NCBI GenBank assembly: GCA_030640885.1
Contig: DAOWIN010000118.1
Location: 1-24,543, forward strand
Length of the DNA: 24,543 nucleotides
Source: Candidatus Omnitrophota bacterium
GTDB lineage: Bacteria > Omnitrophota > 4484-213
Direction of reading: 5' to 3'
In this document: positions 5,926 through 14,087 of the stretch, one piece after another
How the letters are laid out: every line of letters begins with the position of its first letter
Position numbering within the stretch: position 1 is the first letter of the stretch
Position numbers and translations under genes: made by a program
Notes under the pieces: model-generated
What the model saw: only the letters and a program-made list of their open reading frames with translations
What the model was told of the DNA's origin: nothing
The model's database searches: none

Positions 5926-7353
5926 ATGTTAGAAAAATTATCTCAGCTGCCAACTGGAAAAAGAATTATCAAAAACTTCTTTTCTTTGACCACAGCTAAT
6001 TTGTTCGGTCAACTCTTTGCTTTTATATCAACTGCATATCTTGCAAGAATCTTAAACGCCAGCGGATTCGGAAAGATAGCCTTTGTGCAAGGTATCATTG
6101 CTTATTTTGCCTTAATTACTAATTTTGGGCTAAGAACCATAGGCGTCCGCGAAATAGCAAAAAACAGGAATGAGATAAAAAGATATGTTAGCAACCTTTT
6201 AGCCTTAAGACTTACTCTGGCGATTACTTCTTTCATTTTGCTATTGATATTTCTTGTCTTTGTCAACAAACCAATAGATTATAAAATTCTTATAGCCCTT
6301 TTTGGCTTAACTTTGTTTCCTCAGGTTCTTTTGTTGGATTGGGCTTTTGAAGGTACTGAACGAATGGAATTTGTGGGAATTGCCCGAATTATGCGACCGG
6401 CAATCTATCTTTTACTCGTGCTTTTTTTCGTAAAAAGCCCGCAAGATCTGTTAAATATTCCATTGCTCATTTTAGCAAGTTCCCTTGTTATAGTTATACT
6501 GTTAAGTTATATTTTTATCAGGAACTATGGCTGGTTTAAGCTTGCTTTTGACTTAAAACTTTGGAAAAGGTTTATTTTACTGGCAGTACCTCTTGGTTTA
6601 TCCGTGCTTCTTTTACAAATTAATGGTAATATTGATATAATTATGCTTGGATTTATGAAAAGCGATGAAGTAGTGGGATGGTATAGCGCAGCCTACAAAA
6701 TAATTTTACTTCTAATGGGACTTGGCGGGTTTTTGAGTATAGCCATTTTTCCATTAATGTCACGTCTTTACCATGAATCAGTAGAGAAATTGAAAAAGCT
6801 TATCTATTATTATTTTAAAGTTACAGTATTTTGGGGATTACCAATGGCTGTAGGTGGAGTAGTTTTAGCTCCTAAGCTTATCACATTAATCTACGGAAAT
6901 GATTTTCAAGGAAGCATTTTAGCATTCCGAATCTTGTTAGGATATTTATTTCTCGGATATGCAACGGCTCCCTTTTTTTTCTTATTTCAGGCTTCCGGGA
7001 AAATGAAATATTTTTTATATACTGCCGCTGCGGCAGCTCTGACCAATCTTGGTTTAAATATTATTCTAATCCCTAAGTATGGTCTTATAGCGGCGGCGAG
7101 CACCACAGTGATAAGCAATTTGGTTATTTTCGTTATGCTTTATATTTATTCATCCCGAAAGATAGTTTATGTTTCAATAAGTCGATCTTTTATTGTAGCT
7201 CCTATCGCATCTTTAGCAATGGGTGTTTTACTTTATTCCATTGACTTAAATCTATTTGCAAATTTTTTGATAGGTTTCGTATTTTATATTGCTCTTGTTT
7301 TTCTTTTAAAGGGAATTACGATAGCGGAATTGAAATATCTTCTTGCTCGGTAA
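5926..7353 (+). CDS. Wzx-type oligosaccharide flippase
   Basis: A 475-residue, strongly hydrophobic protein of the MOP/polysaccharide transporter superfamily, with roughly a dozen predicted membrane segments. Its N-terminus (KNFFSLTTANLFGQLFAF, then AYLARILNASGFGKIAF) is typical of Wzx and related O-unit exporters. Length is normal. It should move undecaprenyl-diphosphate-linked repeat units from the cytoplasmic to the periplasmic face of the inner membrane, delivering them to the Wzy-like protein encoded at 23370. It begins six bases after the epimerase remnant. No clear promoter lies in front, so it probably continues the upstream transcript. A functional symbol wzx is reasonable, but the sugar specificity is unknown. 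Confidence 0.9.
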   Translation: MLEKLSQLPTGKRIIKNFFSLTTANLFGQLFAFISTAYLARILNASGFGKIAFVQGIIAYFALITNFGLRTIGVREIAKNRNEIKRYVSNLLALRLTLAITSFILLLIFLVFVNKPIDYKILIALFGLTLFPQVLLLDWAFEGTERMEFVGIARIMRPAIYLLLVLFFVKSPQDLLNIPLLILASSLVIVILLSYIFIRNYGWFKLAFDLKLWKRFILLAVPLGLSVLLLQINGNIDIIMLGFMKSDEVVGWYSAAYKIILLLMGLGGFLSIAIFPLMSRLYHESVEKLKKLIYYYFKVTVFWGLPMAVGGVVLAPKLITLIYGNDFQGSILAFRILLGYLFLGYATAPFFFLFQASGKMKYFLYTAAAAALTNLGLNIILIPKYGLIAAASTTVISNLVIFVMLYIYSSRKIVYVSISRSFIVAPIASLAMGVLLYSIDLNLFANFLIGFVFYIALVFLLKGITIAELKYLLAR

Positions 7354-7430
7354 CTAAAAGAGCGATAAGAATTAAGAGATGAGAATACTTCTAAGTTGCG
7401 GTTATCGTAGCGGAACTACTGGATTTTATT

Positions 7431-7437
7431 AGGAGGT
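7431..7437 (+). promoter_or_regulatory. Strong Shine-Dalgarno for rfbF
   Basis: AGGAGGT lies four bases before the rfbF ATG and is one of the best ribosome binding sites in the window. The preceding 77 bases (7354-7430) hold no convincing promoter. A short GTAG/CTAC pair at 7407-7419 is too weak to call. Confidence 0.7.
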
Positions 7438-7441
7438 ATCA

Positions 7442-8218
7442 ATGAAAGTCGTTATCTTATGTGGTGGTATGGGTATGCGTCTTAAAGAAGAAACGGAATT
7501 TAAGCCAAAGCCCATGGTGCCGATTGGAAGTAGACCTATTCTTTGGCATATTATGAAAATTTATTCCGCTTTTGGTTTTAATGAGTTTATAATATGTCTT
7601 GGGTATAAAGGTTATATGATTAAAGAATATTTTTCAAACTATTTTTTGCACCAATCAGATGTAACTATAGATGTAAAAAACAATAAAATTGAAGTCCATA
7701 ATAATGTCTGTGAGCCTTGGAAGATAACCCTAATAGATACCGGTTTAGATACTATGACTGGTGGCAGAATTAAAAGAATAAGAGATTATGTTAAAAACGA
7801 GACCTTTATGGTAACTTATGGAGATGGCGTAGGTGACATAAATCTAAAGGAAGTTTTGGAATTTCATAAAAAGCAAGGAAAATACGCCACGTTAACAGCC
7901 ACTAAGCTCCTTGGGAGATTTGGAGCTTTAGAAATAAACTCGAAAGATGAGATTATAAGTTTTCAAGAAAAGCCGAAAGGAAACAGAGCTTGGGTTAATA
8001 GTGGATTCTTTGTTTTAGAACCGCAGGTTTTTGACTATATTGAAGGAGATGAAACTATGTGGGAACGGGAGCCTCTGGAAAAATTAGCTAAGAATGAACA
8101 ACTCGCCGCATATAAACACAAGGGTTTCTGGATGTGTATGGATACTTTAAGGGACAAAGAGGTGTTGGGAGAGTTATGGATTTCTGGAAATTTACCTTGG
8201 AAGACATGGAAAGATTGA
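7442..8218 (+). CDS. rfbF: Glucose-1-phosphate cytidylyltransferase
   Basis: A 258-residue enzyme that makes CDP-glucose from CTP and glucose 1-phosphate, the entry to CDP-3,6-dideoxyhexoses and other CDP-deoxy sugars. It opens with the nucleotidyltransferase signature VVILCGGMGMRLKEET (residues 3-18), then KPKPMVPIGSRPILWHIMK, which is characteristic of RfbF. VTYGDGVGD carries the metal-binding Asp. Ending and length match the family. Gly-Met replaces the usual Gly-Thr in GGxGTRL, a mild variation. One base separates it from the next SDR gene, and rfbH lies downstream, supporting a CDP-sugar pathway. Confidence 0.95.
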   Translation: MKVVILCGGMGMRLKEETEFKPKPMVPIGSRPILWHIMKIYSAFGFNEFIICLGYKGYMIKEYFSNYFLHQSDVTIDVKNNKIEVHNNVCEPWKITLIDTGLDTMTGGRIKRIRDYVKNETFMVTYGDGVGDINLKEVLEFHKKQGKYATLTATKLLGRFGALEINSKDEIISFQEKPKGNRAWVNSGFFVLEPQVFDYIEGDETMWEREPLEKLAKNEQLAAYKHKGFWMCMDTLRDKEVLGELWISGNLPWKTWKD

Positions 8219-8219
8219 A

Positions 8220-9092
8220 ATGAAAATTCTACTTACCGGTGCTACAGGTTTTCTGGGTAGTCATCTTTTGCCTGAGATAACAAAAAAGGGCTATGAGATT
8301 ATAATTCTTAAGCGTTCATTCTCTAATACATGGAGGATTGAATATCTATTGGATAAAGTAAAAAGCTATAATATTGATAAAACGGACATAAGGACAATTT
8401 TTGAAAATGAAACAGTAGATTTAATAATACATTTAGCGACAAACTATGGGAAAAAGGGAGAAAAGGTTAAAAATATCGTTGAATCTAATATTACATTCCC
8501 TTCAGTTCTTATTGAAACAGCACTTGATAACGGATTGAAGGCTTTTATTAATACAGATACTTCTACTATAGATACTTATTCAGTTTATTCTTCCACCAAA
8601 AAAGCTTTTTTGCATATTCTAAATTATTTTCATAAAGAAAAGGAATTGAAGATAATAAACCTTCAACTTGAATATGTCTATGGTCCAAAAGACGATGATT
8701 ACAAATTTATCCCTTATCTTGTGAAAAGCATTTTAAATGGTGAATTAATGGACGTTTCCCCCGGTAATCAAAAGAGAGATTATATTTTTGTCGAAGACAT
8801 TGTATCTGCATATGTTAAAGCGATTGATCTAATTGACAATATGGATAACGATTTTCTTACTTTTGAAATCGGTAGTGGAAAATCGATCACTTTGAAAGAA
8901 GTTGCGAGCATATTAGAAAAATTGTGTTCCAAGAAGGCAAATATAAATTGGGGGGCATTGGGTTATAGGAAGAATGAAATTTTTGATTTAACTGCGGACA
9001 TAACAAAAGCAAAAGAACTCTTAAATTGGCAACCAAAATATACTTTAGAAAGAGGGTTAAAAAAAACCATCGAATGGTTCAAAAGATATTAA
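8220..9092 (+). CDS. NAD(P)-dependent epimerase/reductase (SDR), probably CDP-deoxyhexose branch
   Basis: A 290-residue extended SDR. ILLTGATGFLGSHL (3-16) is the dinucleotide-binding motif, and Tyr123-SST-Lys127 is the catalytic YxxxK pair. The usual SS(S/T)xxxYG segment is replaced by NTDTST. RDYIFVEDIV and the C-terminal TKAKELLNWQPKYTLERGLK are typical of sugar SDRs. Its length and position one base after rfbF suggest the reductase or epimerase that finishes a CDP-deoxy sugar (like the small CDP-abequose/paratose synthases). Sequence alone does not give the product. It is not the CDP-glucose 4,6-dehydratase, as it is too short and lacks the TDE-type active site. Confidence 0.75.
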   Translation: MKILLTGATGFLGSHLLPEITKKGYEIIILKRSFSNTWRIEYLLDKVKSYNIDKTDIRTIFENETVDLIIHLATNYGKKGEKVKNIVESNITFPSVLIETALDNGLKAFINTDTSTIDTYSVYSSTKKAFLHILNYFHKEKELKIINLQLEYVYGPKDDDYKFIPYLVKSILNGELMDVSPGNQKRDYIFVEDIVSAYVKAIDLIDNMDNDFLTFEIGSGKSITLKEVASILEKLCSKKANINWGALGYRKNEIFDLTADITKAKELLNWQPKYTLERGLKKTIEWFKRY

Positions 9093-9120
9093 AGAGAGGT
9101 TTTTATCTTAGGAGATTAAT

Positions 9121-10218
9121 GTGATTATAAATAATAAAATTGTAATAGATGATATAAAAGAAATATTAGCCAAGCTTTCAGAAAAGTTAAATTCGTTTTC
9201 AGGAAAAACATTATTGATTACAGGAGGAGCAGGCTTTATAGGTTATTATTTTATATTGACTTTGTTATATGCCAATGATTATGTGCTGAATAAACCATGC
9301 AAGGTTATATGTTTAGACAACTTTATAAGAGGGGTTCCGTCGTGGATAGATAATTTAAAAGGCAGATCAGACATTGAGATCATTAAAGCAGATGCAACAT
9401 TTTTTGATTATAGCAAGCTGGATAAGGTTGATTACATTGTTTATGCCGCATCAATAGCATCTCCGACATTTTACAGGATGTATCCTATCGAAACGATGGA
9501 TGCTAATGTAAATGGATTAAGAAACCTATTAAATTACTGCAAAGCGATACATCTTACGGGAAAAGCCGTCCAAAGTTTTCTTTTCTTTTCAAGCAGTGAG
9601 ATATATGGGGATCCCCCAGCTGAAGCGATTCCAACTTCAGAAGACTATCGTGGATTTGTATCTTGCACAGGGCCAAGAGCATGTTATGATGAGTCAAAAA
9701 GATATGGAGAGACCATCTGTACGAATTTCCATAAGGTTTATAATATTCCCATTAAGATAGCGCGTCCTTTTAATAATTATGGTCCCGGATTAAGTATAAA
9801 TGATAAACGAGTAATCCCGGATTTTTGCAGAAATGTTTTTAAAAAGGAAGATATTGTTATGCTTTCAGATGGGACTACAACAAGAACTTTTTGTTATGTT
9901 TCCGATGCTATTGCCGGATATCTGCTGATTTTATTATCTGATTATAACGGTGAAGTCTTTAATATCGGCGCAGACTTCCCAGAGATATCTATGAAAGATT
10001 TAGCGCAGATAATAATCCGACTTGGTGAGGAATTATTCAAGACAAAAGAGATAAAATTGATCAGGAAAATAAGTAATGATAAGGAATATTTGATAGATAG
10101 TCCTAACAGAAGATGTCCATCCATCTTAAAGGCTAAAGATCTGTTAGAATATGATCCAAAGGTTAAACTTGAAGATGGTCTAAAGCGAATTCTTAAATGG
10201 TATAATGAGAATATGTGA
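9121..10218 (+). CDS. UDP-glucuronate decarboxylase-like SDR
   Basis: A 365-residue extended SDR with an N-terminal extension of about 28 residues before LLITGGAGFIGYYF. SSSEIYGDP and Tyr189-DES-Lys193 (ACYDESKRYGE) closely resemble UDP-glucuronate decarboxylase (UXS). SPTFYRMYPIETMDANVNG matches the family's SPxxY...PIxT region. UXS makes UDP-xylose from UDP-glucuronate, which the ugd gene just downstream would supply. A related epimerase or decarboxylase remains possible. The start is GTG at 9121 with GGAG at 9111-9114; the ATG two bases earlier is followed at once by a stop. The gap before it (9093-9120) shows only this ribosome binding site. Confidence 0.75.
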   Translation: MIINNKIVIDDIKEILAKLSEKLNSFSGKTLLITGGAGFIGYYFILTLLYANDYVLNKPCKVICLDNFIRGVPSWIDNLKGRSDIEIIKADATFFDYSKLDKVDYIVYAASIASPTFYRMYPIETMDANVNGLRNLLNYCKAIHLTGKAVQSFLFFSSSEIYGDPPAEAIPTSEDYRGFVSCTGPRACYDESKRYGETICTNFHKVYNIPIKIARPFNNYGPGLSINDKRVIPDFCRNVFKKEDIVMLSDGTTTRTFCYVSDAIAGYLLILLSDYNGEVFNIGADFPEISMKDLAQIIIRLGEELFKTKEIKLIRKISNDKEYLIDSPNRRCPSILKAKDLLEYDPKVKLEDGLKRILKWYNENM

Positions 10219-10260
10219 TGTCATATTGCAAATATTATAAAAAAATATCGCAATTTAGAT

Positions 10261-10282
10261 TGGTATAATTTTAAAGGGGAGG
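10261..10282 (+). promoter_or_regulatory. Extended -10 promoter and Shine-Dalgarno before ugd
   Basis: TGGTATAAT (10261-10269) is an extended -10 element (TGnTATAAT); no good -35 lies 16-18 bases upstream. GGGGAGG at 10276-10282 is an evident ribosome binding site 11 bases before the ugd ATG, so the predicted transcript would begin close to it. Just upstream, TTGCAAATATT and AATATCGCAA (10226-10251) form an imperfect inverted pair that could be an operator or weak hairpin. This would be an internal promoter for the second half of the cluster. Confidence 0.45.
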
Positions 10283-10293
10283 AATAATTATAG

Positions 10294-11661
10294 ATGAATA
10301 TAGTAGTTATTGGAGCAGGATATGTGGGGCTTGTTTCAAGTGCATGCCTTGCTTGCAAATCGCATACGGTCAAGTGTGTCGACAAGCAAAGCGATGTGAT
10401 TAAAAAAATCATTCAAGGGGAATCGCCAATATATGAAAACGGACTTGATAAAATACTAAAGAAGGTGATTGATAACAGAAGATTATCTCCTACAACAGAT
10501 TTAACCAAAGCGCTACAGGGAGCTGAAGTTGCCATTATAGCGGTTGGAACCCCATTTAAAGATGGCGCCATTGATCTGTCATATATTAAACAAGTTTGCA
10601 AAGAAATAGGCTTATGGCTCAAGTACAATGATAACTATATCGTGGTCACTATAAAAAGTACGGTTGTTCCCTCTACAACTGATTCTATAGTTTTGCCGAT
10701 TCTGGAAAGGATCTCCGGAAAAAAATGTGGAAAAGATTTTGGTCTTTGTATGAACCCAGAGTTTTTAAGAGAAGGAAATGCTGTTGAAGATTTTTTCAAA
10801 CCCGATAGGATAGTAATAGGTAGTATTGACGAGAAAAGCAGTTCTGTATTACAAAATCTCTATTCAGATTTTGATGCACCTGTTATAGCAACATCTCTTC
10901 GCACAGCAGAAATGATCAAATGTGCTGCTAATTCCTTATTAGCCACATTAATATCATTTTCTAATGAGATGGCAAATATATCTGCTGTGGTAGGTGATAT
11001 AGATATAAACGAAGTGATGCGAGGTGTTCACCTTGATCATCGCCTGAATCCGAAAATAAATGGCAATTTTTTAAATCCAGAGATCCTTAGTTATTTAGAA
11101 GCAGGTTGCGGCTTTGGAGGGAGCTGTTTTCCAAAGGATGTAAATGCGTTGATTTCTTTTGCAAAAGAGCGGGGAACAAAAGCTCGGATTTTGGAAGCTG
11201 TTATTTCAACAAATAATAAACAACCTTTAAAGCTTGTAGAAATTTTAAAGACTTTATACCCAAAATTAGATGGAATTAAGGTGGCAATTCTTGGGCTGGC
11301 GTTCAAACCAAATACAGACGATATAAGAAAATCTCCGGCCATCTCTATAGTTAATGCACTTCTTGATAGCGGAGTTAATGTTAGCTTGTATGATCCTACC
11401 GTAGGAGAGGAGTTTAATTCTCATATTGTCTCTGGAGAAGTGAGATATGCAAGGTCATGGGAAGAAGCGGTACACAATGCTGATGCAGGAATCATAATAA
11501 CAAGGTGGCCCGAATTTAAAGCAATTACTCAGGAAAAGATTAAAAGACTGATGAGATGTCCTATTATTATTGATGGGAGGAGGATGTTAAACCGAGAGGA
11601 ATTCGAAAGAAATTTGTATCATGGAATAGGTTATCGTCCCTCAAGTTTAACAGGAGCATAG
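10294..11661 (+). CDS. ugd: UDP-glucose 6-dehydrogenase
   Basis: A 455-residue UDP-glucose/GDP-mannose dehydrogenase family enzyme, which oxidises UDP-glucose twice with NAD to UDP-glucuronate. The N-terminal domain starts MNIVVIGAGYVGLVSS. MNPEFLREGNAVEDF and the catalytic segment GCGFGGSCFPKD with Cys278 follow, and the C-terminal domain has GLAFKPNTDDIRKSPA. All these favour UDP-glucose over GDP-mannose dehydrogenase. Length is normal. It lies between the UXS-like SDR and rfbH. It should feed the UXS-like enzyme or supply glucuronate for the glycan. A possible own promoter with extended -10 is just upstream. Confidence 0.92.
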   Translation: MNIVVIGAGYVGLVSSACLACKSHTVKCVDKQSDVIKKIIQGESPIYENGLDKILKKVIDNRRLSPTTDLTKALQGAEVAIIAVGTPFKDGAIDLSYIKQVCKEIGLWLKYNDNYIVVTIKSTVVPSTTDSIVLPILERISGKKCGKDFGLCMNPEFLREGNAVEDFFKPDRIVIGSIDEKSSSVLQNLYSDFDAPVIATSLRTAEMIKCAANSLLATLISFSNEMANISAVVGDIDINEVMRGVHLDHRLNPKINGNFLNPEILSYLEAGCGFGGSCFPKDVNALISFAKERGTKARILEAVISTNNKQPLKLVEILKTLYPKLDGIKVAILGLAFKPNTDDIRKSPAISIVNALLDSGVNVSLYDPTVGEEFNSHIVSGEVRYARSWEEAVHNADAGIIITRWPEFKAITQEKIKRLMRCPIIIDGRRMLNREEFERNLYHGIGYRPSSLTGA

Positions 11662-11664
11662 TTA

Positions 11665-12975
11665 ATGGAATTAGAAAAAAAAAGTGAATTGAAAACAACC
11701 ATTTTGAATTTGGTTAAGGAGTACTACTTTGCCATACATAGCAGAAAAAGCTTTTTACCCGGCAAAACCAAAATAAGTTACGCTGGTCGTGTTTATAACG
11801 AGAAAGAAATAGTTAATCTGGTAGATTCAGCACTCGATTTTTGGCTTACTGCCGGACCTTATGCTAAAAAATTTGAAAGCAAGATGACCAAATTCTTTGG
11901 AACAAAAAAGTTTTATCTTGTCAATTCAGGCTCATCGGCTAACCTTATTATGGTTTCTGCTCTCAGATCAGCCCAGTTTAAAGATCAGTTAAGCCCCGGC
12001 GATGAAATTATAACCCCATCTGTTACTTTTCCAACAACCCTAACTCCCATTATACAAAATCGTCTTATCCCCGTTTTCGTCGATTGTGAAATCGGAACAT
12101 ATAACATTGCTCCTGTTCATATAGAGGATGCTGTTAGTTCCAAGACAAAGGCAATCTTGGTTCCGCACACACTTGGAAATCCATGTAATATGGATGTTAT
12201 TATGGATATTGCTAAACGTAAAAACCTTTTAGTTCTTGAGGATGCCTGTGACGCTCTTGGAGCAACATATGATGGTAAACTGGTTGGGACATTTGGCTCC
12301 ATGGCATCTCTAAGTTTTTATCCTGCTCATCACATTACAATGGGTGAAGGTGGAGGTATCATCGTAAATGACCCAAGATTTGTTAAAATAGCTCTTTCCA
12401 TAAGGGATTGGGGCCGTGATTGTTGCTGTGAGCCAGGCCAAAATAATACCTGTGGGAAAAGGTTTGACGGACAGTTCGGAGATCTTCCTTTTGGCTATGA
12501 TCATAAGTATGTTTATTCAAATCTTGGCTACAATTTGAAGGTTACTGATATGCAGGCTGCTATCGGTCTTGCTCAGTTTGAAAAACTTGAGCGATTTGTG
12601 GAAGCGAGGAGGGAAAATTTTAATTTTTATTATGAGAATTTGAAACCTTTCGAAGATAAGCTTGTTCTGCCAAGATGGGAAGAAAAAGCAAATCCCTCTT
12701 GGTTTGGTTTCCCAATAACAGTTAGAAAAGGACTTAATATTAATACTCTAATAAAATATTTAGAAGATGCAAAAATTGAAACGAGGAAGGTATTTGCAGG
12801 AAATATTTTGAAGCAACCCGGATTTAAGGGGATAGAGCATAGGGTGTATGGGGAATTGATGAATACAAATATAATAATGGAACGTACATTTTTTATAGGT
12901 GTTTATCCTGATTTGACAAAAGAAATGAGAGAGTTTGTAGTAAATAAATTCAAAAGCTTTTTGAGTAAAATATGA
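11665..12975 (+). CDS. rfbH: CDP-4-dehydro-6-deoxyglucose 3-dehydrase (E1)
   Basis: A 436-residue member of the DegT/DnrJ/EryC1 fold that acts as E1 dehydrase with PMP rather than as an aminotransferase. The usual PLP-binding lysine is replaced by histidine in SFYPAHHITMGEGG (His222/His223). Cysteines at 195, 253, 255 and 263 reproduce exactly the C-X57-C-X1-C-X7-C motif that binds the 2Fe-2S cluster in E1. NSGSSANL and EDACDALGA are the fold's cofactor segments. It removes the C3 hydroxyl on the way to CDP-3,6-dideoxyhexoses, together with a reductase (E3) that is not in the window. The substrate needs CDP-glucose 4,6-dehydratase, also not seen. It begins 3 bases after ugd and overlaps the next gene by ATGA. 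Confidence 0.94.
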   Translation: MELEKKSELKTTILNLVKEYYFAIHSRKSFLPGKTKISYAGRVYNEKEIVNLVDSALDFWLTAGPYAKKFESKMTKFFGTKKFYLVNSGSSANLIMVSALRSAQFKDQLSPGDEIITPSVTFPTTLTPIIQNRLIPVFVDCEIGTYNIAPVHIEDAVSSKTKAILVPHTLGNPCNMDVIMDIAKRKNLLVLEDACDALGATYDGKLVGTFGSMASLSFYPAHHITMGEGGGIIVNDPRFVKIALSIRDWGRDCCCEPGQNNTCGKRFDGQFGDLPFGYDHKYVYSNLGYNLKVTDMQAAIGLAQFEKLERFVEARRENFNFYYENLKPFEDKLVLPRWEEKANPSWFGFPITVRKGLNINTLIKYLEDAKIETRKVFAGNILKQPGFKGIEHRVYGELMNTNIIMERTFFIGVYPDLTKEMREFVVNKFKSFLSKI

Positions 12976-14087
12976 AAATTCTGCTTGGCGGAGGCTACGA
13001 ACCAAAAGGGACATTTCCCTATTACGAGAAAGCGTTTTTAAAATGGGGAAAAGTTACTTATTGCGGCTTACCTTATAAAATGGAAAGATCGGGGTATGAG
13101 TGCGATTTTGATTTAAGTGAAGCTGTTTCCAATAAGATATGGGATATTTTTTTCTATATAGAGGAATGGCAGCAGGGCTTTCCTGTGGGAATTGAGAAAC
13201 TGCCATTTCCGACTGTTGCATATTTTCCTGATGCTGGATTTGATATCAAAAAACACTTATCTATGGCGTCCTTTTTCGACTATGTATTTCTTGCTCAACA
13301 TTGGTTATTGCAAAAATTCCAGCAGGTTAATAAAAATACCTTTTATTTGCCGTTTGCTTGCGATCCCGACCGAGTAAAGGAAATTTCGGTAGAAAGAAAA
13401 ATATATGATGTTGCTTTTGCGGGGGCTCTCTATAATGATAGGAAAAAAATTTTAAGTGAATTAGCAAAACATTTCAAAATAAACGACTATACAGTTAATT
13501 CTGGCCAACTATCTTTAGAAGATCTGACTCGTCTTCATTTGAGCAGCAAAATTGTTTTTAATAAATTACCTCTCGGTTACCAGGACTATAATCTTAGAGT
13601 ATTCGATGCTCTCTCTTGTGGTAGTCTTTTATTAACAGATACCCCGCAAAAACATAGAGCACCATTATTTAAAGATGGAGAACATTTAGTAAGTTATAGA
13701 CCTAAAGATAATATCATTGATATCATTAAATACTACTTATCTAATGATAGAAAACGAAAGGAGATTAGCGAAAGGGGCCGTAAATATGTTTTGAAAGATC
13801 ATACTTATGAGCATCGTGTCCAAACTGTTTTTGAAACTATCAAAGCCAATAACTTCCGTACAGAAGCTCCTATGCGAAAGGAAAGCGAAGGAAGAATATT
13901 TTTATCTTATGAAAAGGTTTTTGGCAAAAAACTAATGTTAAATAGTATGGCGACAATGTTCTCGAAGGCCAATGTTCCATTATTATATAAATTGAGAAGC
14001 CTAATGTATGTTTTGGATAGTGTTTTAAAAAGGCTTCGGCAGATGGGTTGGAGAAATTTATTCAAAAAAAGGGAGAAAACAGAATGA
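12972..14087 (+). CDS. CgeB-like glycosyltransferase
   Basis: A 371-residue protein resembling the CgeB/spore-maturation group of GT-B glycosyltransferases. The C-terminal domain contains YNLRVFDALSCGSLLLTD (from residue 206), DGEHLVSYRP and SERGRKYVLKDHTYEHR, the usual end pattern of this group. The N-terminal half (KILLGGGYEPKGTFPYYEKA) is less conserved. A basic C-terminal tail of about 50 residues follows. It probably transfers one sugar of the repeat unit at the inner membrane. It is coupled by ATGA overlaps to rfbH upstream and the SDR gene downstream, so the three genes are almost surely co-translated. Donor and acceptor unknown. Confidence 0.8.
   Translation: MKILLGGGYEPKGTFPYYEKAFLKWGKVTYCGLPYKMERSGYECDFDLSEAVSNKIWDIFFYIEEWQQGFPVGIEKLPFPTVAYFPDAGFDIKKHLSMASFFDYVFLAQHWLLQKFQQVNKNTFYLPFACDPDRVKEISVERKIYDVAFAGALYNDRKKILSELAKHFKINDYTVNSGQLSLEDLTRLHLSSKIVFNKLPLGYQDYNLRVFDALSCGSLLLTDTPQKHRAPLFKDGEHLVSYRPKDNIIDIIKYYLSNDRKRKEISERGRKYVLKDHTYEHRVQTVFETIKANNFRTEAPMRKESEGRIFLSYEKVFGKKLMLNSMATMFSKANVPLLYKLRSLMYVLDSVLKRLRQMGWRNLFKKREKTE

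Noticed and set aside
14048..14083. Upstream TTG start for the SDR gene
   Set aside because: The ATG at 14084 has a good ribosome site, overlaps the previous stop as ATGA and begins exactly at the NAD-binding fold.
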